This document shows, piece after piece, positions 1-8,370 of a DNA stretch of 24,867 bases (position 1 is its first letter; every line of letters starts with the position of its first letter). Made by a program: the position numbers and the translations under genes. The notes under the pieces were generated by a model. It saw only the letters and a list, made by a program, of their open reading frames with translations, ran no database searches and was not told the DNA's origin. This DNA is from Syntrophaceae bacterium UBA6109 (GTDB lineage Bacteria > Desulfobacterota > Syntrophia > Syntrophales > UBA6109). The stretch spans positions 1 through 24,867 of the forward strand of contig DIWJ01000048.1 of assembly GCA_002428445.1 (NCBI GenBank). Reading direction: 5' to 3'.

Positions 1-184
1 TCTATCCGCTGCGCTGACCATGCTTCCCACCGTCACGCTTTTCTCCCGGTACCGCTCGGACAGATTTTATCAGCTCCGGAACGCTAATAAATCGGCAATA
101 ATTTGTCAATGATTTTATTTAATATTTTATTACCATCTTCATTAAAAATAATATTCAACTGGTTGCGTCACTGGCTGCACATCA

Positions 185-325
185 ATGAAACCGATCGGAA
201 ACCGGAAGCCCGTCAAGACACCGGACCGTCAGGTTGCTGCCGCCCCTTCACAACAGAAACAAGCCATGATCACCGGGGAGATGACCCCCAAGCGGCACAT
301 CTGCAGCATTACGATAGACCGATAA
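185..325 (+). CDS. possible 46-residue ORF, unknown
   Basis: An ATG-to-TAA frame of 46 codons that is proline-, lysine- and glutamine-rich, with internal methionines near its middle. There is no clear ribosome binding site before the ATG, and the stretch upstream is A+T-rich and looks non-coding. It is not recognised. It may be a relic or chance frame and is recorded only because nothing else occupies the interval. Confidence 0.13.
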   Translation: MKPIGNRKPVKTPDRQVAAAPSQQKQAMITGEMTPKRHICSITIDR

Positions 326-326
326 T

Positions 327-372
327 AGAAAAGAAAAAAAGGGGGGGGTTAGGCGAGTCGGAAAACCCCCTT
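327..372 (-). terminator. intrinsic terminator of the transketolase-amidase-flavoprotein operon
   Basis: Read leftward, a G-rich arm (AAGGGGGTT, 363-372) pairs with a C-rich arm (AACCCCCCCCTT, 339-350) across a loop of about a dozen bases. A long T-rich run follows (complement of the A-rich 327-340). It lies about 107 nt past the flavoprotein stop, in the right orientation to end that operon. Confidence 0.75.
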
Positions 373-478
373 CTCTTGGCAGACGGGAGCCCCTCGGTGA
401 GATTCCGCACGTGGAGCAGGTTGGACATCATCGCCCAGCACCGGGTTTATGAAACGGGTGGGGTCTCGCAGGCTATCT

Positions 479-2131
479 CTATTGAAGGGGGACAAAACTG
501 ACCTTCAGGACGTCTCCGGACTTTTCCACCCGGCTGCTGCCGCGCCATTTGCCGTCGTTGCGTTCCGGATAATCGCTCCGATAGTGAGCACCGCGGCTTT
601 CCCTCCGCATCAACGAGGCTGCAACAATGGCCTCGCCCACCTGCGCCATCCGAGAGACTTCCAAGTAATCGACCTGGTCAGCGGAGTTCTTGACCCGGCA
701 CGCAGACAAGGCGTCCCGGCATTCCTGCAGCGCTGCGCAGCCCCTTTTCAGTCCTTCCTCCGTACGTACGATGCTCGCGCAGTTCCACAGTGTCCTGCGT
801 AATTGAGTTTTGATCTCCTTCGCTGAGACGCCGCCCTCTCTCACCGGCGGCATCTCCATGTCGGCAGCACGCGGTTCCGGCTGGCACTTGAGACTTCCCG
901 CATAGGCCGCCGCCTCATACCCGGCTTTACGACCAAACACCACCGTTTCGGTCAATGCGTTGCCGGCCAGCCGGTTGGCACCGTGAACTCCCCCGGCCGC
1001 CTCGCCGGCAGAAAAAAGACCCGAGATACCGGTCCGGCACCGGGAATCGATCCAGACGCCTCCCATGATGAAATGCACAGCGGGCGACACAATCAACCAT
1101 CGCGTGGCGGGATCAATACCGTGTGCCTGCAGCAATTTCAGGATCGTGGGAAACTTCAGCTCCAGCGACGCCCTCGGCACCGCGGACAAATCCATGTAGA
1201 CACCACCGTTCACCCCGCGACCGGCCTGGACTTCGGAATAGATCGCTCTGCTGGCAACATCCCGGGTCGCCATATCCGCCTTCGGGTCATAGCGGGCCAT
1301 GAATCTCTCCCCGTGGCCGTTCCGCAGCACCGCCCCTTCGCCAAAGAGCGGACTGGAGATGTTTGTGTGAAGCGGGGAGGTGGCGCGCGTCGGATAGAAT
1401 TGAATGAACTCCATATCCCGCAATACAGCCCCCGCCTCCAGTGCCATGGCGAAGGAGTCTCCCGTCATGTCCAAGGTGTTGTTGGTCTGCGCAAAGAGGC
1501 GGCCGCCGCCGCCCGCCGCCAGGACGACCGCCGCGGCTGAGATCAGCACCTGCTTGCCTGTGGAGGCGTCCACGGCAAGTGCGCCGCAAATCGTTCCATC
1601 CTTCACCAAGAGCCGCTGGACAGGAGTCTTGGTCAGGATCCGGATGCCTCGCTGTCTTGCAGCTTCAGCAAGTGGAATCGTAATGGAAAGTCCCCGAGTG
1701 GCGTGGGCAAAACCCTTCAGATCGGTCGGGATCGACCGCGGCATGGAATGGCCCGGCGGGGTGCGACGCACCAGGGATCCGTTCGATCGGAGCAGTTTCA
1801 CCCCATAATGCTCGAGTGCCAGCACGGCCGCCGCTCCCTCTTCTGCCAGAATTCTGACAAGTGATGGGTCGTTGATCCCCTCTCCGGCTTCCACTGTATC
1901 GAAGAGATGCCGCTCGGCGCTGTCGGAATTGTTTGGCGACGGTACGCAGACGCCGAAGGCCGCTCCGGACACGATCGTATTGCCGCTCCGCCCCGCGTCC
2001 TTCTTGCAGACAACGACAACATCCTCGACCCATTTCCTGGCCTCCAGCGCCGCCACTAGCGCAGTTGACGCTCCGCCAATTACCAGGACGCTGCACTGGA
2101 GTCTCTCATCCGGAATGTCCGTCTTCTTCAT
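479..2131 (-). CDS. FAD-dependent oxidoreductase, SdhA/FrdA/NadB flavoprotein family
   Basis: The protein resembles the flavoprotein subunit of fumarate reductase/succinate dehydrogenase, L-aspartate oxidase and relatives, which covalently or tightly bind FAD and oxidise or reduce a C4-type acid. Visible hallmarks are a beta-alpha-beta nucleotide-binding start near residue 16, AGRSGNT for the flavin phosphates, an HFIMGGV substrate-domain motif, HGANRLAGNAL with VFGRKAG near the FAD, and the C-terminal RRESRGAHYRSDYPE helical-domain signature. Oddly, the dinucleotide motif reads GGASTA (residues 19-24), so the second and third glycines of GxGxxG are alanine. I start at ATG 2131, which has GGAGAGG about 12 nt upstream. 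ATG 2152 or TTG 2197, which overlaps the amidase end, are alternatives. No iron-sulfur or membrane partner subunit is adjacent, so it may act as a soluble oxidase or reductase. The substrate cannot be read from the sequence. Confidence 0.85.
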   Translation of the reverse strand: MKKTDIPDERLQCSVLVIGGASTALVAALEARKWVEDVVVVCKKDAGRSGNTIVSGAAFGVCVPSPNNSDSAERHLFDTVEAGEGINDPSLVRILAEEGAAAVLALEHYGVKLLRSNGSLVRRTPPGHSMPRSIPTDLKGFAHATRGLSITIPLAEAARQRGIRILTKTPVQRLLVKDGTICGALAVDASTGKQVLISAAAVVLAAGGGGRLFAQTNNTLDMTGDSFAMALEAGAVLRDMEFIQFYPTRATSPLHTNISSPLFGEGAVLRNGHGERFMARYDPKADMATRDVASRAIYSEVQAGRGVNGGVYMDLSAVPRASLELKFPTILKLLQAHGIDPATRWLIVSPAVHFIMGGVWIDSRCRTGISGLFSAGEAAGGVHGANRLAGNALTETVVFGRKAGYEAAAYAGSLKCQPEPRAADMEMPPVREGGVSAKEIKTQLRRTLWNCASIVRTEEGLKRGCAALQECRDALSACRVKNSADQVDYLEVSRMAQVGEAIVAASLMRRESRGAHYRSDYPERNDGKWRGSSRVEKSGDVLKVSFVPLQ

Positions 2132-2168
2132 AGGAAGCGATTGCCTCTCCATGGCGTCATTTGTTTTC

Positions 2169-3671
2169 TCAACACTGTCCGCGATGTCTCGGCTCAATGC
2201 CCAGCTTATCCACGAGACCGAGAGCCCTTTCCAACTGATACCCCAAGATCAGCAGCCGCTCTTCGCTGTCCGGTGGAGCTGCAATCTGTACCCCAGTCGG
2301 TAGACCGTCATCGGTTATTCCGTTGGGCAAGGTCAAAGCAGGCCATCCCAGCAGATTAAAGGGACGCGTAAACCGGCTCAAGGCAGCTCGGAACGGAAAA
2401 GGCTTGCCGCCAATCTCGATGGTTTCCTGGCCATGCAGAGGGGCCGGCGCCGGCCCACTCGGCACAACCAGCAAATCGAATCCTCTTGCCAATTTCAACC
2501 ACTCTTCCTGAAGCTCGACTTGACGCTGGCGCGCCATTAAGTAAGTCAGTGCCTTCAACTCCCGTCCCGGCAATATTCGCTGCCGAAAACCGGAGCCATA
2601 AAGGTTCTCCCGTTCCCGATATCGTTCATGATAGATGGAAGCCTCGGCCTGGACGATATGGGTGTATATTTCAGAACTCTCTTCGATTCCCTGAGGATTT
2701 GAACCGATCAATTGGCAGCCCAACTCTCTCAGTAGTTTTAAAGTATATTGGAAGGCGGTTGACACCTGCGGCTGCAACTGGCCAAAATACTCACCCTCAA
2801 GAACGCCCACGCGCCAACCCGATACAGTCTGTTCAAGCTCCTGGGGGTCAAAAGCACCCGTTTGCGCGGCAACTCCTGTGCTACTCGGACAGTTTTCACT
2901 GCAAACTTTCCAGACAGCGGCGATATCGCTGACTCGCCGTCCCAAGGGGCCAACGCTGTCCATGGTAAAGCTCAAAGGAATGATACCTTCCATCCCCACC
3001 TTGCCGGTCGTTGGCTTAAGGCCGGCTACCCCGCATAGGTAAGCCGGGATCCTGACCGAGCCGCCGGTATCTGTCCCAAGGGCGAGAACTCCCAAACCTG
3101 CAGCAACCGCGGCTCCCGCACCGCTGCTTGAACTGCCCGGATGGTGACCGATGCATCGGGGATTCTGAACGAGACCGAAAGGGCCGTCAGGGTCCGGGTC
3201 CCCCGTGGCAAACTCGTGGAGGTTGGTCTTGCCGATAATGATCGCGCCAGCCTGCCGCAATAGCTGAACGATTCCTGCATCTTTTTGATCCGGCGGCTCC
3301 TGAAACAGAACACGGGAAGCGGCCGTGGTGACCGTACCCCGTACCCGTATGACATCCTTGACCGATACCGGAACCCCCTGCAACGGCCCAAGATCAATTC
3401 CTGCCTGAAATAGATTCTCCATGGCTCGGCCGGCCTGGATGGCTGATTCACGAAGGATCAGCAGGAAGGCTTTCAGGACCGGGTTCAATCGCTCACAGCG
3501 TTGCAGATGAGCGTTGACAATCTCGACAGGCGAAATTTCCCTACGTCGATATAGCAGGGCCAACTCTAAAACCCCCAAATTGCACAGTTCATCAATCATC
3601 CTGAGGCCGCCTTTCACAAATCTAGAGAAGAATTGAAGGATCAAAGGCAAAGATGAGCTGCTTCTCGCCAT
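2169..3671 (-). CDS. amidase-signature family amidohydrolase (GatA-like)
   Basis: An amidase-signature hydrolase of about 500 residues. It should cleave an amide (or carbamate) bond with a Ser-cisSer-Lys triad. Lys is in SVKDVI (K105), the cis-Ser is in the glycine/serine loop (about S181), and the nucleophile is in [10 protein letters not shown] (S205). The cis-Ser to Ser spacing of 24 fits the family. The loop is unusual: GSSSSGAG instead of the common GGSSGGS. GatB and GatC are not adjacent, so a stand-alone amidase is more likely than a tRNA amidotransferase subunit. The start at 3671 shares one base with the transketolase stop (TGATG) and has GGAGG just before it, indicating translational coupling. 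ATG 3599 would give the shorter N-terminus typical of the family. The natural substrate is unknown; its operon partners suggest a nitrogen-containing metabolite. Confidence 0.9.
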   Translation of the reverse strand: MARSSSSLPLILQFFSRFVKGGLRMIDELCNLGVLELALLYRRREISPVEIVNAHLQRCERLNPVLKAFLLILRESAIQAGRAMENLFQAGIDLGPLQGVPVSVKDVIRVRGTVTTAASRVLFQEPPDQKDAGIVQLLRQAGAIIIGKTNLHEFATGDPDPDGPFGLVQNPRCIGHHPGSSSSGAGAAVAAGLGVLALGTDTGGSVRIPAYLCGVAGLKPTTGKVGMEGIIPLSFTMDSVGPLGRRVSDIAAVWKVCSENCPSSTGVAAQTGAFDPQELEQTVSGWRVGVLEGEYFGQLQPQVSTAFQYTLKLLRELGCQLIGSNPQGIEESSEIYTHIVQAEASIYHERYRERENLYGSGFRQRILPGRELKALTYLMARQRQVELQEEWLKLARGFDLLVVPSGPAPAPLHGQETIEIGGKPFPFRAALSRFTRPFNLLGWPALTLPNGITDDGLPTGVQIAAPPDSEERLLILGYQLERALGLVDKLGIEPRHRGQC

Positions 3672-6025
3672 CAGCCCTCCAAGTACTTCATAATCGCCCT
3701 AAATTGGCTCTTCCCGTCCAGCCCAGCCTCGGCAAGCACCATATCGGCCTGTCCGCTTCCCAAGTAGTGTCCCCTGCTGAAAGGATGAAGCGTTGCCTCC
3801 CGCCCCCTATCGCAACGTATCCAGCGATACATCGTCGGCAGCGTAAAGCCGGTGATACCCATCGCTCTTTTTGCATGTGCCTCGGGAAATATTTTTTCTT
3901 GCTCCCCCCGCGGAAGTAGGTCAAAGAGCTCGGCGCTGGCCACGTAGTATACAAACAAATCCACGTTTTTTTTGGCTAAGAGCGGCAGCGTCTCCTCAAC
4001 AAATGAATATCCAACCTCGCTTCCCTGGAGGACCAAGACACCGGCGTTTTTATTTACAGCCTTTCGGAGAAGATAGACGCCCCTGGCCGCGGCGTCTGCC
4101 GGCGAAAGTCCCAGGGATCTTCGATCCAGCACCTTCTCCGTTGGACGGGTGACAAAGGGTACAATGATCGCTGGACGCATGTTGAGTGCCGCTGCTGTCA
4201 AGGTCCACAGTTCTTGCGGGTCCCACGGCGTCAGCGTGACGATCGTTCCGCGAGGGAAGTTCTCCTGAAGGAGTTGGAGCGCCTGCGGATCCGCGTGGGT
4301 TGGTCCATCTTCCCCGGTCTTGAGCCCCGCGTGGGCGCAGACAAGAATGATCGGCCGGTACGGCCCCTTCTCCAGCGTCTGGCGTGCCTGGTTCCCAATG
4401 GCATGGAGGCGGGCGGCGATATGGCCGAGAGGTGCCAGGAAGGCGCCATACGAGGAGCCGGCCCCGATGTGGTGTCCGAACGAGGATAACCCCGAGAAGA
4501 TCGCAGCCATCGCGTCTTCACAGATTCCCCCCGTCGCCAGGAGCCGGGATCCCGCGTTGGAGATGGCGTTGTAGTAGCCACTGTCGAACCCCTGCCCTGC
4601 AGTGATCAGGCTGGTCGAGCCTAGTAGGTCGGCGGCAGCGGCGAAGAGGGCACCGTTACTGGCCCTGTTGTAGTAGTTCAAAATACGGCCGAACTCGGCG
4701 CGGAGGGTCGTTGTCGCACCTGGGCACAGCACAAGTGCCTTCGGGGTCATCCCGGCAGATTGCGCAGCGATCTTGTAGATGGCGTCGATCTGTGGCCTGT
4801 CTTTTCGAGGGGTACGGCGGAGCCGGTCGAGCCTCTCTCGAGCCGTAACGAGCTTTTCAACGATCATCGTCACAAGGGGCCGATTCCCCTCCATAACCCT
4901 CCGGACAGACTGCAAAGACTCAAAGAAACACCCTTCAACGATACCGGCATTCTTCCCGCCCTGGCAACGCTGTCGGTTCGCCTCGCATTGAGGGAGGGAA
5001 GTCTTCATGGCGTCCGTCAACGGTTTCAGTGCTGCGAAAAAACCGTCGGCGCAGAGCTTGTGCCCCGCTCCGTGGGAACCCTTCCCCTCAATGCCATACC
5101 GCCATCCCTTGGTCGTACGGTAGACGATAGCCGTGGGCTGGTTACTCTTCATCGCTAAGGCTTTTTGCTGGGCGGCAAAGATCTGCTGCCAATTCGTCCC
5201 GTCGGGGACCGTGATGACGTTCCAGTCATGGAGGTATGCGAGCTCCGCCGGCGTCCATTGGACGTAATCGCCGGGGACGGTATCCTCCCTGCAGACACGG
5301 TCGCTATCGATCGAGGCTTGATTCCAGTCTATATGGAGAATCACATTCTTCAATGAAGCGGTTCCCGCGGCGGCCAATGCCTCGCTGACCCGACCGGGTG
5401 TCAGCCCTCCTTCTCCCTCAACAATGTGGACCTTGGGTGCGTTCTCACCGTAGTAGTCCAGAGCGCCCAGAGCCAGACCTATGGAGCTTCCCAGTCCAAC
5501 TCCCGAGGCGCCTGTAGAGAGGCGCACGAATGGTGTTGCCGGGGTTGGGTGACCGTCCAGGGCCTTTGCCTTGAATTTCTTGACCAAAGGAGTTTTTGTG
5601 ATGGGATTCCGCCGGAAACCGAGGAGATCCTCCAAGCGGAGTTGCAGGCACTCTTTTTTGGGCAGGAGTTCCGGTGCCACGATCCTTAGGGCCTCGTTCC
5701 GCATCGCCCACAGTGAATAGAGTCCCATCGCCTTGTGCCCTGCTGCAAAGGATATGATATCAGCATCCTCTCGCACCGGATCAGAGATGTCATAATCCAT
5801 GGTACCAAGGAGTAGGGTGGTGAGAAATCTCCCGGCGGAAATTGAGCCACCTGGGTGACCAGAGGTCGGAACGTAATTGAAAAGCAGAATGCAGATGCTT
5901 CGATAGAGCAGATCAAACTCATCCAGGAGTTTAATTTGTTTTTCGCTAATGGGAAGTTTGTGGCCCTTCAATTCATCCGTAACGTCGATATATATTCCCC
6001 GCCTGGGTCCGAGTGTTAATGCCAT
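3671..6025 (-). CDS. transketolase-like thiamine-diphosphate enzyme, full-length two-domain form
   Basis: A 784-residue protein carrying both transketolase halves, so the expected chemistry is ThDP-dependent two-carbon ketol transfer. Active-site histidines are visible in SGHPGG (H57), [10 protein letters not shown] (H97), DGHP (H159) and GSHGAGH. The pyrimidine domain has GGICEDAM, with the glutamate that activates ThDP, and [11 protein letters not shown]. The ThDP/metal motif is shifted: GEG (204-206) instead of GDG, followed by a normally spaced DWN (N235). At 784 residues it is longer than the usual 660-680. The start is fixed by GGAGGTG six bases before ATG 6025; upstream ATGs in the same frame lack this. 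It is the first gene of the operon with the amidase and flavoprotein. The altered metal motif and odd partners argue for a specialised paralogue, not the pentose-phosphate enzyme. Confidence 0.87.
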   Translation of the reverse strand: MALTLGPRRGIYIDVTDELKGHKLPISEKQIKLLDEFDLLYRSICILLFNYVPTSGHPGGSISAGRFLTTLLLGTMDYDISDPVREDADIISFAAGHKAMGLYSLWAMRNEALRIVAPELLPKKECLQLRLEDLLGFRRNPITKTPLVKKFKAKALDGHPTPATPFVRLSTGASGVGLGSSIGLALGALDYYGENAPKVHIVEGEGGLTPGRVSEALAAAGTASLKNVILHIDWNQASIDSDRVCREDTVPGDYVQWTPAELAYLHDWNVITVPDGTNWQQIFAAQQKALAMKSNQPTAIVYRTTKGWRYGIEGKGSHGAGHKLCADGFFAALKPLTDAMKTSLPQCEANRQRCQGGKNAGIVEGCFFESLQSVRRVMEGNRPLVTMIVEKLVTARERLDRLRRTPRKDRPQIDAIYKIAAQSAGMTPKALVLCPGATTTLRAEFGRILNYYNRASNGALFAAAADLLGSTSLITAGQGFDSGYYNAISNAGSRLLATGGICEDAMAAIFSGLSSFGHHIGAGSSYGAFLAPLGHIAARLHAIGNQARQTLEKGPYRPIILVCAHAGLKTGEDGPTHADPQALQLLQENFPRGTIVTLTPWDPQELWTLTAAALNMRPAIIVPFVTRPTEKVLDRRSLGLSPADAAARGVYLLRKAVNKNAGVLVLQGSEVGYSFVEETLPLLAKKNVDLFVYYVASAELFDLLPRGEQEKIFPEAHAKRAMGITGFTLPTMYRWIRCDRGREATLHPFSRGHYLGSGQADMVLAEAGLDGKSQFRAIMKYLEG

Positions 6026-6172
6026 TCTCTGCACCTCCATAGAGCTGTTTTGGGTGACGTGCCGCCGAGTGATGTACCACATTCAGAGTTAGAATTCTTC
6101 AATAATGCAAGTTGGATCGTTGGCAGAATATCGGCTTGCGCGTATGGAAGCCATTTGGAGGGAGTAAAAGAA

Positions 6173-6337
6173 GTCCCCTGTATGATTGCCCTCGATGAGG
6201 GCAACGGGATCGAGTGGAACGGTCAAGTCTATGCGGACGAAGACGAACTTGGAAGGGCCGTCAATGCAGTTGCAGGCGACAGAGACGAGCCGCCTGTCAT
6301 TACTATTACTCCGGCCGCGTCGAATGAATTCGACATC
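6173..6337 (+). pseudogene. possible ExbD/TolR-like C-terminal fragment
   Basis: A 55-codon stretch reads VPCMIALDEGNGIEWNGQ, then an acidic linker with a spaced DELGRAVNAV helix and PPVITITP. This order (beta strand, dG-I-WNG turn, helix, P-x-hydrophobic strand) recalls the periplasmic domain of ExbD/TolR biopolymer-transport proteins. The N-terminal membrane helix and the rest of the domain are missing, and the frame ends at 6355. The resemblance is by eye only and could be chance. Confidence 0.22.
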
Positions 6338-6398
6338 AAACGGCCGCATTATTGAGGACTTTTTAAATTCGCTCATCCCTCTGGGATTTCGCAAAATC

Positions 6399-6626
6399 TT
6401 GCTTCGTTTAAAGGCGCAACCGGGCACGGTGACCCATGAGGCATTGAAGCGGGCGGCTTCCATCATGGCTGCCTTGGACGCCGACGATGCCGGAGCCAAA
6501 TCGGCTTGGACGTGGTGGTTGAGACGATATCCCCAAGCCCGACTTTGGCCTGCGATCCCGGGCAAAGATCCATCTGATGCATGGCAGAATGGTTTGAACG
6601 TTCGATCGTGGCTACTGGCCGCGATT
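6399..6626 (+). pseudogene. C-terminal remnant of a Toprim (plasmid/phage-type) DNA primase
   Basis: About 76 codons match the end of CHC2/Toprim primases carried by plasmids and integrative elements. Visible are the Toprim DxD strand in MAALDADDAGAKSAW, a tryptophan-rich WWLRRYPQARLWP segment, then PGKDPSDAWQNGLN and RSWLL. In intact relatives this segment follows a zinc-finger and catalytic core of several hundred residues. None of that is present upstream, and the frame runs on past the expected end without a stop. It is therefore a broken relic, marking a former mobile element at the edge of the A+T-richer operon block. Confidence 0.55.
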
Positions 6627-6640
6627 GATCCAAACTCATG

Positions 6641-6868
6641 TCACGCACCCCGACCCTTTAATGCCGGCCATTCCTTCTTGTATGGTGTTGCAGATTCCTC
6701 CTTGCCTCCATTTTTTTGTTCTGCAATGGGAAGTGTATCTGGCGTAGCGTCTGATACGGCTGCTACTTTGACTCGCCATAAAGGAGCCGACGGACTGTCT
6801 TGGATGCGGAGGAAGGAAATTCTGGATGTCTCTTGCCCCAGCCAACCTGGATTTGCGAGAGTTGCCAT
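6641..6868 (-). CDS. possible small ORF (75 aa), unknown
   Basis: A leftward frame beginning MATLANPGWLGQ and ending WPALKGRGA. A purine-rich AGAAGGGGG abuts the ATG, closer than a normal ribosome binding site. The composition is not obviously random, but no family is recognised, and the opposite strand is also open here. It may be part of the decayed element, and I would not rely on it. Confidence 0.17.
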   Translation of the reverse strand: MATLANPGWLGQETSRISFLRIQDSPSAPLWRVKVAAVSDATPDTLPIAEQKNGGKEESATPYKKEWPALKGRGA

Positions 6869-6932
6869 CCCCCTTCTCAAGAGCGGCTGTCGCCCGCGTT
6901 CCGCGGCCGGATCCGCATGCTCCGGTGGGCCA

Positions 6933-7898
6933 TTAGGGTTCGTCGTCGAGAAAGGTTGCGGGCACGATCGGCCGCCGGTTCACCCGCAGGTCGAAGACAT
7001 CGAAACGGTTGTAGTGGCCGATCAGATCATGCCGCATCTTCGCTGCAATGCAGCGCTGCAGGTCGATTTCCCCGTAGACGATGCCTTCCGCATCCACCAG
7101 GCCGTCGCCCATGAGCCGCCCATCGGGTCCAAAGATTCCGCTGAAGGCACAGGGGCGGCGGGAGAGCATGCGGCGCTTTTCATCGCTATCGCACAGCATC
7201 TCCACGATCTCCGGCGTGATCGGCATCGAGACCGCCACGGTGAAGACCTTTCCCTCGAAGGAGTGCGCTCCGGCCCTCAGTTTGATTCCCTCCACCAGGT
7301 CGTATTCCTCGGGATACGGTGTCGACGGGTAGTTGGCCACGTGCACCAACTCCCCCTGGGCCAGAAGGGCGAACCGGGCGAGGGTGTTCGTGTTTTCCCC
7401 GCAGGCTAGGGTGCCGAGGGGGCCGACGTCCGTGCGGTACACCTTCAGGCCGCTGCCGTCTCCCGGCGTGTGCGTAAGCTTTTCGGCCCAGGTGGGAACC
7501 AGCTTCCGGTGCCTGCCGAGCAGCGTTCCGTCGGAACTGATGACCAGATTCGTATTGTAGATTCCTCCGGGGCTGAGGGGGCTGCGCTCGTTGACGCCGA
7601 TGACCACGTTGACATGCGCACCGCGGGCCGCTTCGCACAGCCGGTCGACCTCGGGTCCCGGTACGTCGACGGAATTCTCGTAAAGACGCAGATGCCATGA
7701 TCGGGTGTTGTGAGGGATATCCAGATAGTTCCAGTAAGGGAAGCCGGGGATGAAGACCTCTCCAAAGGCGGCGAGCTTCGCCCCGGATGCGCCGACCTCG
7801 CGGATGAGGCGGCAGGCCTTGTCGACGGTCGCTTCGCGATTCAGGTACACCGGCGCCGCTTGGACCGCGGCTGCTATGAAACGTGGGAAACGGGTCAT
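6933..7898 (-). CDS. nitrilase (carbon-nitrogen hydrolase family)
   Basis: The 321-residue protein has the length and catalytic triad of true nitrilases, which hydrolyse nitriles to carboxylic acids and ammonia. Glu47 is in FGEVFIPGFPYW, Lys132 in HRKLVPTWAEK, and Cys166 in LACGENTNTLARF, followed by AQGELVHVANYP. The CGENTNxLARxxLxAQGExVH context is typical of the aliphatic nitrilase/arylacetonitrilase/cyanide-dihydratase branch and not of amidase-type relatives. The start at ATG 7898 has AAGGAG eight bases upstream. It is a single-gene unit behind a possible promoter at 7990-8018. An aliphatic or aryl nitrile substrate is expected, but the exact one is not readable. The G+C content is higher than in the operon to its left. 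Confidence 0.92.
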   Translation of the reverse strand: MTRFPRFIAAAVQAAPVYLNREATVDKACRLIREVGASGAKLAAFGEVFIPGFPYWNYLDIPHNTRSWHLRLYENSVDVPGPEVDRLCEAARGAHVNVVIGVNERSPLSPGGIYNTNLVISSDGTLLGRHRKLVPTWAEKLTHTPGDGSGLKVYRTDVGPLGTLACGENTNTLARFALLAQGELVHVANYPSTPYPEEYDLVEGIKLRAGAHSFEGKVFTVAVSMPITPEIVEMLCDSDEKRRMLSRRPCAFSGIFGPDGRLMGDGLVDAEGIVYGEIDLQRCIAAKMRHDLIGHYNRFDVFDLRVNRRPIVPATFLDDEP

Positions 7899-7953
7899 GG
7901 AACAACTCCTTCTAGCGCGATCGGTGGGGTTCGGCGCCCCCGCCTCGTTTTAC

Positions 7954-7978
7954 GCGTCCCGGCTGTATCGCGGGACGC
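7954..7978 (-). other. perfect 8-bp hairpin in the nitrilase leader
   Basis: GCGTCCCG pairs perfectly with CGGGACGC around a nine-base loop, roughly 55-80 nt before the nitrilase start and downstream of the proposed promoter. No T-run follows on either strand, so it is not an intrinsic terminator. It could be an mRNA-stabilising or regulatory stem. Confidence 0.35.
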
Positions 7979-7989
7979 TTGTGATCACG

Positions 7990-8018
7990 GGTGTAGAACA
8001 ACGGCCGCCTTTTGTCAA
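7990..8018 (-). promoter_or_regulatory. possible sigma-70 promoter of the nitrilase gene
   Basis: Read leftward there is a perfect TTGACA (complement of 8013-8018), a 17-base spacer and TACACC (complement of 7990-7995) as a weak -10. The predicted transcript would have a leader of roughly 85 nt containing the hairpin at 7954-7978. The poor -10 keeps confidence low. Confidence 0.35.
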
Positions 8019-8192
8019 ACGCCGAAACCCGCCGCTTTCCTGGGTTGATACGTTCCTCCCTGGTGCTTGAAGGGGGAAGTTGTCAATGAACCCCCCAATA
8101 CGTGAGCGCACCCGCTGGAATGTCGACATCGCAAGCTTTACAGGCAATCCTTAGAAAAGTCCCTTTTGTGTTGGGAATTCAGATTTAAAGGC

Positions 8193-8227
8193 AAAGAAAA
8201 AGGGGCTAGATTTTCATCTAACCCCTT
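8193..8227 (-). terminator. intrinsic terminator after tRNA-fMet
   Basis: Leftward of the tRNA 3' end, AAGGGG-T-TAGAT pairs with ATCTA-G-CCCCTT across a GAAA tetraloop. One G-T wobble interrupts the stem. A TTTCTTT run follows. This is a textbook terminator lying 11 nt past the CCA end. It can end both the tRNA transcript and read-through from the cyclase operon. Confidence 0.85.
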
Positions 8228-8237
8228 AATCTTGTTT

Positions 8238-8314
<77 letters not shown>

Positions 8315-8341
8315 TCACGATCGGTCTTGCAGAAGGGTTCG

Positions 8342-8370
8342 TTTCTAAATCACAAGCCGGCTTTTGTCAA
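8342..8370 (-). promoter_or_regulatory. sigma-70 promoter of tRNA-fMet, overlapping the cyclase 3' end
   Basis: Leftward TTGACA (complement of 8365-8370), a 17-base spacer and TAGAAA (complement of 8342-8347) form a strong core promoter. Transcription would begin about 20 nt before the mature tRNA. The -35 box and most of the spacer lie inside the last codons of the cyclase gene, whose stop is at 8350. Confidence 0.7.

Larger units (their letters stand above)
1..478. other. A+T-rich intergenic stretch left of the flavoprotein operon
   Basis: No convincing gene is seen here. Positions 80-165 are strikingly A+T-rich compared with the rest of the window. A tiny rightward reading frame (185-325) and the operon terminator (327-372) are listed separately. 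Positions 373-478 are the 3' untranslated tail of the leftward operon. The first 40 bases, read leftward, resemble coding sequence with a possible start, but too little is inside the window to call a gene. Confidence 0.5.
6026..6932. other. gene-poor decayed region with mobile-element relics
   Basis: About 900 bp separate the transketolase start from the nitrilase stop. A single rightward frame stays open from 6186 into the nitrilase gene, but only a short internal part (6399-6626) resembles a protein, the end of a Toprim primase. A second piece (6173-6337) may be an ExbD-like relic. A weak leftward frame occupies 6641-6868. No complete gene is evident. Confidence 0.5.

Noticed and set aside
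1..39. Leftward coding-like start (GTG at 39 or ATG at 20 with GGGAG upstream)
   Set aside because: Only about 12 codons would lie inside the window, and no family can be recognised.
103..501. Rightward 132-codon frame
   Set aside because: It begins in A+T-rich non-coding DNA, crosses the operon terminator hairpin and runs into the flavoprotein gene on the other strand.
6186..7409. Rightward 407-codon frame
   Set aside because: Only a short internal piece resembles primase; the rest is antisense to the nitrilase and intergenic sequence.
7950..8147. Leftward 65-codon frame upstream of the nitrilase
   Set aside because: It covers the proposed promoter and leader hairpin, has no clear ribosome binding site and matches nothing recognised.
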